Shown here: positions 52,557 through 62,914 of the stretch, piece by piece
Numbering within the stretch: position 1 is the stretch's first letter
How the letters are laid out: every line of letters starts with the position of its first letter
DNA from: Hydrangea macrophylla
Taxonomy: Eukaryota; Streptophyta; Magnoliopsida; Cornales; Hydrangeaceae
Assembly: GCA_033977485.1 (NCBI GenBank)
Contig: CM066991.1
Coordinates: 133,195,999 to 133,259,998 of the forward strand
Length of the DNA stretch: 64,000 bases
Direction: 5' to 3'
Program-made: the position numbers and the translations under genes
The notes under the pieces: model-generated
Told to the model about the DNA's origin: nothing
Database searches by the model: none
What the model saw: only the letters and a program-made list of their open reading frames with translations

Positions 52557-53626
52557 GGTTCAGTCGTTTTAGTGATGTGGTTCTGTCTTTTGGATTCACC
52601 AGATGCCACTCTGATCACACTTGCTTCATTAGACGTCGTCCAGACGGTCGATGTATCATCTTATCTGTTTATGTCGATGATATCATTATTACTGGTGATG
52701 ACACTACAGGAATCACAGGGGTAAAGAGGAAACTTGGAACTGTTTTTGATGTTAAAGATTTGGGTCTCCTTCGGTATTTCCTTGGTATTGAGATTGCCCG
52801 GTCTCGCCATGGGATCTCGATGACCCAAAGGAAGTATATTTTGGATCTTCTCAGTGATACAGGCATGATGGGCTGTCGCCCTGCTTCCACACCTATGGAT
52901 CCGAATCTCAAATTATCTTCTGAGTCAGGAGAGCTTTTGTCTGATCCATCTTCTTATCAGCGTCTTGTTGGTCGTCTTATTTATTTGACCAACACACGAC
53001 CTGATCTCACATTTGCTGTCAGCGTTGTGAGTCAGTTTATGCATGCCCCACGTACTTCTCATATGGACGCAGTTCATCATATTCTTCGGTATTTAAAAAC
53101 TTGCCCTGGTTTGGGTCTTTTCTTCACTGCAGGAAAACAATCTGGGGTCTCATGCTTTACGGATGCCGACTATGCTGGTTCCAAGAGTGATAGACGCTCA
53201 ACTTCAGGTTTCTGTACCTTCTATGGTAAACACCTTATCTCTTGGAAAAGCAAGAAACAAGCAGTTGTCTCAAGATCATCAGCTGAAGCTGAATATCGTG
53301 CTATGGCACAAGGTTCTTGTGAACTTTTATGGCTCAGATCTCTTTTACAAGAACTAGGGTTCCCTGTGAATGAGCCATCTACACTGTTTTGTGACAATAA
53401 GTCTGCTATTATGCTCGCTTCTGACTCTGTTCTTCATGAACGTACCAAACATGTGGAAGTCGACATTCATTTTATTCGTGAGAAAGTTCGTGCTGGTATT
53501 ATTACTCCGTGCTTTGTTCCCTCTTCAGATCAGACAGCTGATGTTTTTACCAAATCTGTTGGACCGTCTCTTTTGAAGTCTTCTGTGGTCAAGCTTGGTC
53601 TCATGAATCCATTCGCTCCAGCTTGA
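52544..53626 (+). pseudogene. Copia reverse transcriptase C-terminal half and RNase H
   Basis: The frame opens with SPRAWFSRFSDVVLSFGF, then the catalytic YVDDIIITGDD, GLLRYFLGIEIARS, the RNase H part (SCFTDADYAGSKSDRRSTSG, SRSSAEAEYRAMAQG, LFCDNKSAIMLA, KHVEVDIHFIREKV) and ends GLMNPFAPA before the polypurine tract. It is uninterrupted for about 360 codons but lacks the N-terminal half of the enzyme, so it cannot act alone. The frame looks young, in line with the near-identical LTRs. Confidence 0.93.
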
Positions 53627-54403
53627 GGGGGAGTGTTGGAATTATAGGAATTTATCTTTATAGTAATTTACGTATCTTGTTATTTATGTTAATTAGTTAA
53701 TTAGGATTTGACAAGATTTGATCTTATCTGTATTCTTTCCTTTTCTTTTCTTCTTTCCTTTTTTCCTTTTCTTCTCTTGGTGTATAAATATTGTACATAT
53801 TGGTGGAATAAAATTATCCCATTACTTTCTTCTATAGTCTTTGGTGAATGGCAAATTTATTCAATTGATTCTTATTTGTGAACGAATCTCACTATCTAGT
53901 TTGTCACACAATATCATTTTAGCTTCTACGTATTCTATAATGACTATTAAACTTCAAAAATTATAGTGAAGCAGAACCTACACCAATCAATAGAGAGTAG
54001 TGCTATGTTTTTCAAATTCTAATTTCGAAAATCAATCCCAAATGATGTGAAAGAGGCCACCTAAATTTGAATTAGATGCTAGCAATAATAATAAGACCAC
54101 CACTTTAACATTATCCAATCCAAATTCACAACACACTGCCTCATCATTTAAAATTGAAATTCGATATTTGAATTTGGGGAAGGATATGATTACTCATCAA
54201 TCAAACATCGCAGCTGGTGTTTTCCTCAAAAAATATTTTGTCCTCTCCGCAGCTCTCCCCCTCTGCTTTTTATACAAACCTCCCCCACTTTCTTTTTCTC
54301 CATCCTCATCAACTCTTCACTCTCTCTCTCTCTCTCTCTCTCAGATTCTCTCTATATATAGTATAGAAATTCCAAAGAGTAATATATATATATATATATG
54401 TAA

Positions 54404-54772
54404 ATGGGGAAAGGTGGAAATCTAAAGAAGTTGAAGTCTGCGTTGAAGAAATTGCCCTCATTCAACAAACTCGAGTACCGCACAACAACAAATAGCATCG
54501 TCTCCGACGCCGGAGAATCCAGCAATTCTAGAAACCTCCAGTACCCTGTTTACGTAGGAAGATGTGGCCGGCGATACCTTGTAAGCTCCCAAGTCATTGA
54601 CCACCCTCTATTTCAAGTGCTGGTCAGCAATTCCAACGTCGGCTCTGATCATGGCGTCTCTGTCACGTGCGAGGTTGTACTGTTCCAGCACTTGGTTTGG
54701 ATGTTGGAGAACTCCGACGACGTCTCACATTTGGAATCCATGGACGAGCTTGTTGACTTTTATACTTACTGA
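54404..54772 (+). CDS. SAUR family protein (SAUR76-78 type)
   Basis: An intronless gene of 122 codons, as usual for SAURs. It starts MGKGGNLKKLKSALKKLPSF, the N-terminal block of the SAUR76-78 subgroup, followed by a variable Ser-rich linker and the SAUR core (YPVYVGRCGRRYLVSSQVID, HPLFQVLV). The core's third part diverges from common SAURs (VSVTCEVVLFQHLVWMLEN) as in that subgroup. SAURs are small auxin-responsive growth regulators; many inhibit PP2C.D phosphatases at the plasma membrane, though this subgroup is reported to touch ethylene signalling. The start context (AAATGG) is favourable. A (CT)n run (about 54320-54342) and (AT)n (54383-54399) lie just upstream, a (TA)n run (about 54801-54827) just downstream. 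Confidence 0.88.
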   Translation: MGKGGNLKKLKSALKKLPSFNKLEYRTTTNSIVSDAGESSNSRNLQYPVYVGRCGRRYLVSSQVIDHPLFQVLVSNSNVGSDHGVSVTCEVVLFQHLVWMLENSDDVSHLESMDELVDFYTY

Positions 54773-54802
54773 GTCATCCCCATATGGTGTAATTAAAATC
54801 AC

Positions 54803-54836
<34 letters not shown>

Positions 54837-55008
54837 ATATTCTATGCTGTGTACATGTTTATCTTAATTTCTTGTAGTTTTTGGCGTTAATAGTTTCATT
54901 TAAATCAAATTAAGTGTTTATCTATCAGCACTGGTTGCCAATTTATCACCTAGTATACTTTAGTCACTTTTAAAATAGGTTCTTTATCAAACAATCACTT
55001 AGTTTATA

Positions 55009-55193
55009 TAGGGGTGACAATTCGGGTTAGACGTGTCACATCGGGGGTCATAAATGACTTGCATGGTTTTGGGTTGATTTTTAGTTTTGAGTACTATACA
55101 ATAAAAAAAATATATAAATTTTTTTAATTTAATCGTGTTGTGTCGTGTCGTGTGTCCTAAGTGTTGTCGTGTCAAAAATTGCCGTCGACCCTA
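55009..55193. mobile_element. hAT-like MITE with TAGGGGTGACAA end
   Basis: Left end TAGGGGTGACAATTCGGG, right end AATTGCCGTCGACCCTA. Subterminal GTGTCGTGTCGTGT words on the right and GACGTGTCACATC on the left. Flanks share TTTATA but the 8-bp duplication is not exact. It belongs to the same terminus class as the elements at 19797, 23219 and 43121. Confidence 0.6.
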
Positions 55194-55820
55194 ATTTATA
55201 TAGTTGGTAAAAATGCTCAAACCAGGTTCGAATATTGTCCCTCCTACCTTGGGCCCAGTCACTTATGCCTTCACATTCGCAGGAGACCATTACAAATAAG
55301 TTCGTTTTTCAGTATTAATAAATTCGTATAGAAAATAGAATATAAAAAATTGGAAATCATTTCTTGAATGGAGCTCATGCATGTTAATTTGAGTTTGGCT
55401 TGTTTTTTAAAAGAGCCGGAAATCCAAGCTTGAGTTTCACTTATTTATTAAACGAACCTGAAATTTAAACTTCATATTGGCTATATGTAGTTGATTTGCT
55501 AACTTCTTCTTCTTCTTCTTCTTCTTCTTCTGCTTTTTTTTTTTTACCCCTCAGACTTGACCTTTACTCGTATAAACGAGTCCTGTAAAACTACATAGTT
55601 TTATGTAGATGTATATATACAAGCCTTTTTATCCAGTTTTTTCAAGAAACTACTAACGAGCCTTATTTAAACGTAATCATGACCTTTATTGAGCCTACCC
55701 ATCGTGTTTGAGCTTAACTCGTTTATTAAACAAGCTTGAAATCTAGGCTAGCTTGTTTATTAAACGAACTGGGTCGGGTCGGGTCGGGTCGAGTCGAGTC
55801 TTTATCTTTTGCTTAGGCTA

Positions 55821-56770
55821 GATTAAGCCATACATGTGCAAGTATGGACTAATTAAGACTGTGAAACTGTGAATGACTAATTAAATTAGTAATAATTTGT
55901 TTGATGTATCTGGCTATTTGCTACTCGGATAACTATAGTAATTCTAGAGCTAATACGTGCAACAAACACTAACTTCTTGAAGGGATGCATTTATTAGATA
56001 AAAAGGTTAACGCAATCTTTACACGCTGCTCTTCGTGCCGGCGACGCATCATTCAAATTTCTGCCCTATCCACTTTTGATGGTAGGATAGTGGCCTACTA
56101 TGGTGATGACGGGTGAAGGAGAACTAGGGTTCGATTTCGGAGTGGGAACCTAGGAAAAGACTATCACATTCAAAGAAGACAACATGCATACAAATTACCC
56201 AATCCTGAGGAGATATAATGACAATAAATAACAATACTTGACTTTATAAGGGCCTGCTTGGTTGTGCTTGAATGAAATAATTCCATTCATGTTTTCGTAC
56301 ATAATTTTATATAAAAAGATGAAGAGCATGAATAGTTTCATTTAGAAAACGGATGCTCGTTTCAAAAATGAGGCTTGCAATCATGAATTTTGGCATTCTA
56401 GAAATATGAACAAATTGCCTCATAAGAAGAAATATGGTGAAACCTCCCATATTTATAAATGAATTCATTCATGATGATGAATTTTGCCTTTACCTTCTAT
56501 ACAAAATTTCAAGAGAACCATTCAATTTGAAGGGACAACCAAACATGCCCTAATTCTTTGGAATGAGTACAATTATATAAATCCCTTAAGAAGGATCCCT
56601 TGGAGGGCAAGTGTGGTACCAACAGTCGCGCTAATTCCAGCTCCAACATCGAATATTTAAGTTATTGGAGTTAAAAAAACTCATAATTGAACTTTGGATT
56701 GGGTTGACCAGTCCATCCCTGGTGTCTTTCGCTCGGGTTGGTTGAACAGTTCGACTCTTATCCAACCCTA
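55821..56770 (+). pseudogene. 18S rRNA gene fragment, diverged
   Basis: Sequence matching the 5' part of plant 18S rRNA: GATTAAGCCATACATGTGCA, CTACTCGGATAACTATAGTA, ATTCTAGAGCTAATACGTGC, GGATGCATTTATTAGATAAA, GCCGGCGACGCATCATTCAA, AATTACCCAATCCTGA, then after an insertion AATTCCAGCTCCAACATCG and TATTTAAGTTATTGGAGTTA. Relative to the functional gene many C/G positions have become T/A, and about 40 bases near 56025 are missing. The MITE at 56249-56551 splits it. No promoter, 5.8S or 25S part is present, so it is non-functional. Confidence 0.9.
56249..56551. mobile_element. hAT-like MITE inside the 18S fragment
   Basis: Ends AGGGCCTGCTTGGTTGT and ACAACCAAACATGCCCT, with AATGAAATAATTCCATTCAT and ATGAATTCATTCATGATG as inner symmetrical parts. 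It is 303 bp. 18S sequence continues on both sides (AACAATACTTG and GGAATGAGTACAATT). No exact TSD. Confidence 0.8.
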
Positions 56771-56786
56771 GCAGGCTTCGTGGAGT

Positions 56787-56961
56787 AATGATACACCCAC
56801 ACTCGCATCTACACCCCTAACCACATCCAGTATATCCTAACCATTGATTGTCCTTAATTCTGGTGGGTTCCGCATGAATTCCACATAGGACCCATTGAAA
56901 TCAAGGGACAAGATCTGCTGAATGTGATTGAGGGTGTGGTTGAGGGAGTGGGTTTATCATT
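56787..56961. mobile_element. Small MITE with AATGATACACCC ends
   Basis: Left AATGATACACCCACACTC; right GAGGGAGTGGGTTTATCATT. Inner pair CCCCTAACCACATCC and GGTGTGGTTGAGGG. It is 175 bp. A related end occurs at 51018-51066. Superfamily not assigned. Confidence 0.65.
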
Positions 56962-57407
56962 GTTGGGCTTCGTGAGAGGGAGAGGTGGATGATATTCAGA
57001 CGGATTGGACCCACAGAATGAGCCCACTATAAAGTGTACATCAACATCACTAATTAAGGGCAAATTGTCAAATTGGTACTTATACAAATGACGTTAATGC
57101 TGGATAAGGAAGAGCGGAGACACGAAATAGATAGAAGAAAGTGGCAAAGTGGCCTTTGGCCCACATAATAAGTACAAGAAAATAAAAGCTGTCCTCCTAA
57201 CTTTTTTCGGTGACATTTTACATGAATAATTATATGTAACTCAATTTTATTTTTAATATTTACATTTCAGCAAACTTTGTTATGATTTTCAATCTTTTTC
57301 TATACAAAATTACATTTTAGTGAGCTTTATGACAACTATTTTATTGTTAGTGTCATTTCATACGAATAATTATATTTGAGTAAACTTGAAATTTAGAAGT
57401 CAATCAA

Positions 57408-57985
57408 GATGCAACAAATACTACCAAAAAAAAAAAAAATCAAAAACACCAAAATTAAATTTACAAAACCATACCAAATAGACTTTTACTGAAATCTCTT
57501 GTCAAATCATCAACAAAATTATCGATTACCAGGAATAAAAAAAAAAGAAAAAAAAAACGTCAAAATTAAATTTGCAAAATCGTATCAAATTGACTTTGAC
57601 TCAAATCTCATACCCTCAGACAAATTCATCAACAAAATTATCTATTACTACTTTCAAATGCAACAAATACTACCAAGATAAAAAAAATAAATAAATGAAA
57701 AGCGTCAAAATTAAATTTGCAAAACAATACTAAATTGACTTTCACTCAAATCTCATACCAAATCATCGGCAAAATTATTTATTTCTACTTCAAAATGCAA
57801 CAAATACTACCAAGAATGAAATAAATAAATAAATAAATGTCAAAATTAAATTTGCAAACCATGCCAAATTGACTTTGACTCAAATCTCATACCAAGTCAT
57901 CAACAAAATTATCTATTGCCACTTCAACAAAAAATAGTACCAAGAATGAAAAAAGCAATAAAAAGGTCAAAATTTAATTTTGGTT
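57408..57985. repeat. Minisatellite, about 4.5 copies of a 125-139 bp unit
   Basis: Units begin near 57408, 57530, 57657, 57796 and 57929 (partial). Each contains CAACAAATACTACCAAGA or a variant, an A-rich spacer of variable length, GTCAAAATTAAATTTGCAAA and CAAATTGACTTTGACTCAAA, then ATCATCAACAAAATTATC. Differences in unit length come mainly from the A-rich spacer. A further two-copy repeat (CAATCAAATTTGAGAAGTA-type) lies at about 58205-58330. Confidence 0.85.
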
Positions 57986-58466
57986 CAAAAACTCTAAAAT
58001 GCTCTAAACTTTTGTATTAAAATTAACCATTAACAAAATTATAAGTAGTAATTACAAAGAAGTCAATAAAATTTACAAAATTATTGAAAAGAGAAAAACT
58101 TATATAAAAAATAAAAGTTACACATGGACTAACTGATTTTATACTTAATTGTGATAAAATTCAAATAATGTTGAGACCACTATTAAAAATGAGACCATCT
58201 GAACATCTTTCAATCAAATTTGAGAAGTAGAATATTAGAAAAAAAAAAACATAGACAATCTTGACTGCCCTAAAAGTGGATCACTTCAACATCTTCCAAT
58301 CAAATTTAAGAAGTACAACATTAGAGGGGGAAAAAAAAAGAAGACAATTCACAATAAGGAGCTAGCTAGGGTGAAAAATATATACAATAAGCACAACTTT
58401 GAAGTACTTCGTATATAGTTTTGATCATTTTTAACACGGATTCACGCACCACTCTTGTGTGTATTA

Positions 58467-58832
58467 GAGCATTTTCAACCACATTATGCATATGCATATT
58501 TTTGTGAGATATGCATAATGTGGTGAAAAAATGGTACTCCAACCATTATGCAAAATGCTTATGCATATTTACAAGTGTCATCAAAACTATTAAATTTGCA
58601 TAATGATGCAAAAGCCCTATGCAAATCCAATGACCATCAACATTCCATAAAAAAAAAAATCAAATGGCTACTAAGGCTCCAAATAGTGATGAAAAATTAT
58701 AAAATATTGATAGATAACCAAAATGCATACCATGATTGGAGTGGTTATGCAAAATTCATACTGCAAAAATATTTTTTTGGTGATTTCTATACATTTTGCA
58801 TAAAAAGATGCATAACATGGTTGGAGTTGCTC
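58467..58832. mobile_element. PIF/Harbinger-like MITE
   Basis: Ends GAGCATTTTCAACCACATTA and AACATGGTTGGAGTTGCTC, with ATGCATAT words near both ends. Flanked by TTA at 58464-58466 and 58833-58835, the 3-bp target duplication of this superfamily. It is 366 bp and non-coding. Confidence 0.8.
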
Positions 58833-58863
58833 TTACACTTGCATATTATTTTACAATGACAAC

Positions 58864-59204
58864 CAGGGCCGGCCCTTGGGCCAGTGGCTCGGGGTCTCCA
58901 AAAATAAGAGTTTGTTTGATTTTGGAATAAGGCCTTGTTTGGCCAAAATTCATGTATTATATATAAAAATAGGGCATTAGATATACATGCATTATATATA
59001 AAAATAAGACCAAAAATAAGGCATTATTTGGCCAAAATACATGTATTATATATAAAAATAGGACAATCTAGGGCCTAAAAAAATATGGTCATATATATAC
59101 ATGTATTATATATAAAAATAGAACCAAAAAAGAGCCTAAATTTTTTTTCATTTCATGTTTGCTTGGAGCCTCATGTGAATTTCACAATCTCAGGGCCGGC
59201 CCCG
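58864..59204. mobile_element. hAT element with CAGGGCCGGCCC ends (copy 2)
   Basis: Ends CAGGGCCGGCCCTTGGG and CTCAGGGCCGGCCCCG. Perfect 8-bp TSD ATGACAAC at 58856-58863 and 59205-59212. Inside, ACATG(T/C)ATTATATATAAAAA is repeated four times. Related to 27497-27802. Confidence 0.93.
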
Positions 59205-59296
59205 ATGACAACTATTTTGCTTCTATATGCACCGGGCAACGTTTTACACACGTACCTTGCACGTGAGTTACCTAGTATATATATGGGAATGCTAAC

Positions 59297-59425
59297 TTAC
59301 AGCACGGAGCCTTTTTATCAACGAAAAAAAAAAAACGCTTTTAGAGATGAAATTTTTCATCGCTCAAAGTTAGGATTTTTAGCTAAAAATGTTTTTTTGT
59401 CGCTAAAAACTGCCTTACGCCGTGC
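59297..59425. mobile_element. Possible small MITE
   Basis: Weak symmetry: CAGCACGGAGCC at the left and CGCCGTGCTAAAG at the right, with the inner pair GAAATTTTTCATCGC / CTAAAAATG. No TSD. Reported with low confidence. Confidence 0.3.
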
Positions 59426-59976
59426 TAAAGTACAATACATATACTACGTATATTTTTTCACCTTAGAGGTGTTAACCAGACTAGTCGGTTAATGCCCCAT
59501 GGAATGGCTAAATGCACGACCAACGCGTCTAAGCAGGTGGATGTATGTTGGACCCTGTTTACAGTTTCTTGCAGTACAAATACCCAAATATACTGACTCA
59601 ATCTCTCTCTCTCTCTCTCTTTTATGAGTTTATAAATAAAAATTCAAATTTGGTAAAAGAGAATACATGCAATGGCTGCGTAATGTATGCCAAATGAAAG
59701 CATATATGACTTTTGACATTTCAAATAAATTCCTAAAACATATATTGGAGTACTATAGTCACTTTATTTGTTTGTTTCATTTAGTCAGTAATTAAACTTC
59801 ATACAAATTTAGGAAGTAAGGGAGCTCAGTGTCCATTATTCAGGGTTAAGAGATTTAGTTAACTGGGGAGAAATTCAAGCTTCATCTAATATTCTCTATT
59901 ATGGAAGAATGGGCTGTTTGTCTTTGATCGTCTTGATTCTCCATTCAAGTGCTCAGAATTCGAGTATGTTATCTTT

Positions 59977-60320
59977 CCATTGGTAACGCTGCGGTTTAAT
60001 TTCAATTTTTTAATATTCTCAAATTAAAAATCAAAAACCACTTTGTCATGTTTTTCTTTTTTGGCCCAATTTTGTTGTCTTTTTCACAAAAAAAAAAAAA
60101 AAAAAAAAAAAAGAAAAAGGAAAAGACATATAATTACCAAAAACGATTTCGTTTTTTGATTTCAGAAAAAGGAAAAACAGAAATGATTCCAAACGCGCTT
60201 TCACTTCCCGGTTTTCCAAAAGAAAAACAGAAATGATTCCAAATGCGCTTTCACTTCCTGGTTTCCCAAAAAATAAAAATTAAAACAAAAATTGTAACCG
60301 CCACAGTGCTACCAAACGGA
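59977..60320. mobile_element. hAT-like MITE containing a tandem duplication
   Basis: Ends CATTGGTAACGCTGCGGTT and AACCGCCACAGTGCTACCAAA (complement TTTGGTAGCACTGTGGCGGTT). A 24-base A-run is at about 60089-60112. A unit of about 49 bases beginning CAGAAATGATTCCAAA and containing GCGCTTTCACTTCC is duplicated in tandem (about 60178 and 60229). TSD not clear. Confidence 0.6.
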
Positions 60321-60719
60321 GTTAACAAGTGTCACCCTAACACGTAACAACTAATCAGATTACAAAACATTCAGTCAGGACTTTAACGATATGAAAAATC
60401 CAAATAGCATGATACCAGAGACCATATATTTTCTTCATCTTCCTTTTACAAATTTTCTGCCAGAGTACCATTGCTTGTTACAAATCAATGTTCCATCTAG
60501 TGTGCTATAGCTAGCCTACAACATATATATACATATATACTAATTCCCAATCTGAAGTTGCTAAACTAGTCACTTTGAAATATTAACAATTATCATTAAC
60601 TATATATTTTAGACTAAAAACATTTTTGAGGTAATCAAATTTACATTAAAACAACTACCATATATAAGTAAAACTAAAGTACTAACAATCTATATATATA
60701 TATATATATATTGCATGGT

Positions 60720-61025
60720 CTAACCCTTAATATAAATCTTCTGTTTGGCACCTCTAGTCACCCATTCCTCAAAGTCCTTTGCTTCATAAGGAATCCTTAG
60801 AACACCTTGATTACAAAACCCATATTCCTCAGCTGATCTACAAAGAAATTCCAAGAAATCTGAGTCACCCAAAGCCTTGGTGTGAACCATAAAACGCTTC
60901 GTTTCACTATTGTTGACCCCAACTGAAATAGGCACATAGCCTTTTGGTGTCATTTGAGAAGAAGAGCCTTTTAGGCTCTTAACTCCACCCACCATTTTGC
61001 TCAATTTGCTCCCTCTCACTCCCAT
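60720..61025 (-). CDS. SAUR family protein
   Basis: An intronless minus-strand gene of 101 codons plus stop. The start is the ATG at 61025-61023 (MGVRGSKLSKMVGGVKSLKG); the codon three residues upstream at 61034 is TTG, not ATG. The SAUR core is clear: PKGYVPISVGVN, KRFMVHTKALGDSDFLEFLC, RSAEEYGFCNQGVLRIPYEA, then FEEWVTRGAKQKIYI. This is the canonical SAUR domain order (YVPISVG - F.. HTK.L....F..LL..AEEE(Y/F)GF...G.L.IPC), with Tyr in place of the usual Cys after IP. The N-terminus is basic, and no signal peptide is seen. An (AT)n run at 61081-61101 lies just upstream and could include the TATA box. Confidence 0.88.
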   Translation of the reverse strand: MGVRGSKLSKMVGGVKSLKGSSSQMTPKGYVPISVGVNNSETKRFMVHTKALGDSDFLEFLCRSAEEYGFCNQGVLRIPYEAKDFEEWVTRGAKQKIYIKG

Positions 61026-61259
61026 TTTACTCAAATCACTAACACCTAGCTCTGAGTTGATTCCAAATGCCTCTTAACTTATATATATATATATATATAT
61101 ATACGAGCACACGTCTGTGTAATTTAGTCACTATTTGGTACCCCCATTAGATGTTGATTTAAGATATTTGTGGTTTAACGGTGATGGCAATGTATCTGGA
61201 TTTGTAAATTTTTTGGACTGTAGGAAGTAAATTAATGGGTTTAAATTCGATAATCACTA

Positions 61260-61265
61260 GAGACA
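61260..61265 (-). promoter_or_regulatory. Candidate auxin response element upstream of the SAUR
   Basis: GAGACA on the plus strand, that is TGTCTC on the SAUR's own strand, about 235 bases upstream of its start codon. TGTCTC is the classical ARF-binding core. A single hexamer occurs often by chance, so this is only suggestive. Confidence 0.35.
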
Positions 61266-61552
61266 CCAGGGTCGTATTGCCGTGTCCACAAAGTTGATTA
61301 TACCCGAATTAATTTATTGAAACAAAATTAGTCTATGTTTAAAAGTTCTGGTACTCATCGTGAATTTAATATAATGTTTTATGTACTAATATTGAATGAG
61401 TTAGAATAGCCGGCTTCGTGTCCAGTCACTGTCCACTAATATGGAATTATCGAAAGATTTAAAATAGTTAATCTCTGCCAGTTTTAATTTACAATTGATC
61501 GTTCTTCTTCGACTGTACTTGATTTTTACTCCTATATTTCTCACATTAAAAA

Positions 61553-61584
<32 letters not shown>

Positions 61585-61885
61585 ACATCTTAATTAATTA
61601 ATTAATTTATTTATTATTAATCATTTGACAGTCTCGAGTAGTGGCTGTACAGAACGTGTACTGTGATTGCACGTTGGGAGATCGAGTTGATTGCTGCGCG
61701 GAGATATTCATACATATTCTCCTATTTTATGCATGCTGCTAAATATTCAAAATATTTGATTCCATGTTTGGATGGACTAGAGGTGTTTTTGCAGCAACTT
61801 CAAGTAAATTACCTTCTTAATTAGAATTTGTGGTATAATGTTGACAGAACAGAGGACTTAGAGATGTAGTTGCGCATGTAATAAG

Positions 61886-61916
<31 letters not shown>

Positions 61917-61922
61917 TTACAC

Positions 61923-61961
<39 letters not shown>

Positions 61962-62075
61962 ACCGGATATTTATTTGAGAGTCTAACTTTGAAACCTCTT
62001 CGCTCGCTAGGGTCTTACCAAGTCACTACTACTAGTACTCTTCTTCGTACATGGTACAGTCCAGCCCAATTTCTC

Positions 62076-62109
<34 letters not shown>

Positions 62110-62152
62110 TTCCTTCTTTTGTTGGCTGTGATTCGTTTCTTTAATTAAGATT
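61266..62152. other. Intergenic region with microsatellites, no gene
   Basis: Contains (TA)n at about 61553-61577 and 61888-61915, (GA)n at about 61927-61958 and (TTA)n at about 62080-62110. No reading frame of interest. Confidence 0.7.
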
Positions 62153-62167
62153 AGAAGTCTAACACTG

Positions 62168-62832
62168 ATGAGACCATTTGATGTAAATAGTGATCATCCT
62201 TCATATCAGAAACCTCTAGTCTCTCTCTCTCAAGAAACCTCCGCCCCTCCTCCTTGCTGCGCCAGTTTCGGGCTCTCTCATGGCTTGTCCATGGGAGAGC
62301 CTTGCTCTTGTTTTTTGTTTTTTGCTCTCTCCTTTGGGAGAGTTTGTCCCCTTTTATGGGATTTTGTCCCTCTTTTGAGGGTTTGTCCCCTCTTGTAGGG
62401 GTTTGTTGTGGTTTTCTCTTTTTCTTGGGTTCTCCGGCGAGATGCTTCGAGTTCATGGATGTTGTGCCTGGATCCAGCTTTCTCTCCTCCAGATCTACCA
62501 TTTCTTTTGTTAGATTTAGAGTTTGGGGTTCTTGTTACGGAGTCCATGCTTTTGGGGTGAACTTCGTTTGGTGGGTGTTTGTTCGGCAGTTGCGCCTCAG
62601 CCCCAGCTTGGTAGCGGTGCCACAGTTCTAGATATCTTTGGATTTGGGCGACTGCAGTGCATCTTCAGATGTTTTTTTTTCTGTGTTTGTTTCTCTTATA
62701 TCTGTTGTTCTTTGTTGCTTCTGTGTTTGTTAGTTTTTTTCTTCTGTTGCTGTACTGGTTCCTTTTGGAATCCGTTTGTTTGTTTAAATGGAATGTTGTT
62801 GGTTGTTTGCCGATAAAAAAAAAAAAAAAAAA
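62168..62832 (+). mobile_element. Short LINE-derived (non-autonomous) retroposon
   Basis: A 15-base duplication AGAAGTCTAACACTG flanks it (62153-62167 and 62833-62847), and it ends GCCGATAAAAAA with a run of about 17 A, so it arose by target-primed reverse transcription. The sequence is pyrimidine-rich with repeated GTTTGTCCC words (about 62343-62390) and a T-rich 3' part, resembling an L1 5' and 3' end joined without ORF1 and ORF2. Open frames across it are low-complexity and not recognised. Confidence 0.85.
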
Positions 62833-62914
62833 AGAAGTCTAACACTGGAAAAATTATCTTATGTGAGCGTCACATTCGTACGTTTAACTTTCATTGTACT
62901 GAAGAAATTATTAG

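Larger units (their letters stand above)
51820..53833 (+). mobile_element. Copia-type LTR retrotransposon, internally deleted and partly inverted
   Basis: Two 200-base LTRs (51820-52019 and 53634-53833) differ by very few bases and start TGTTGG; both end TTCT rather than CA. The TSD ATAGT lies at 51815-51819 and 53834-53838. The primer-binding site TGGTATCAGAGCC (52020-52032) fits initiator tRNA-Met, and a polypurine tract GAGGGGGAG precedes the right LTR. A TATA-like GTATAAATATTG is in each LTR. Only about 1.6 kb lies between the LTRs instead of about 4 kb, and gag, protease and integrase are absent. Confidence 0.95.

Noticed and set aside
60720..61034. Longer SAUR protein starting at 61034
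   Set aside because: The codon at 61034-61032 is TTG; the first ATG in frame is at 61025, which fits the SAUR family N-terminus.
62151..62816. Several overlapping frames of about 90-125 residues on both strands
   Set aside because: They lie within the poly(A)-tailed retroposed insertion, are low-complexity and resemble no protein known to me.
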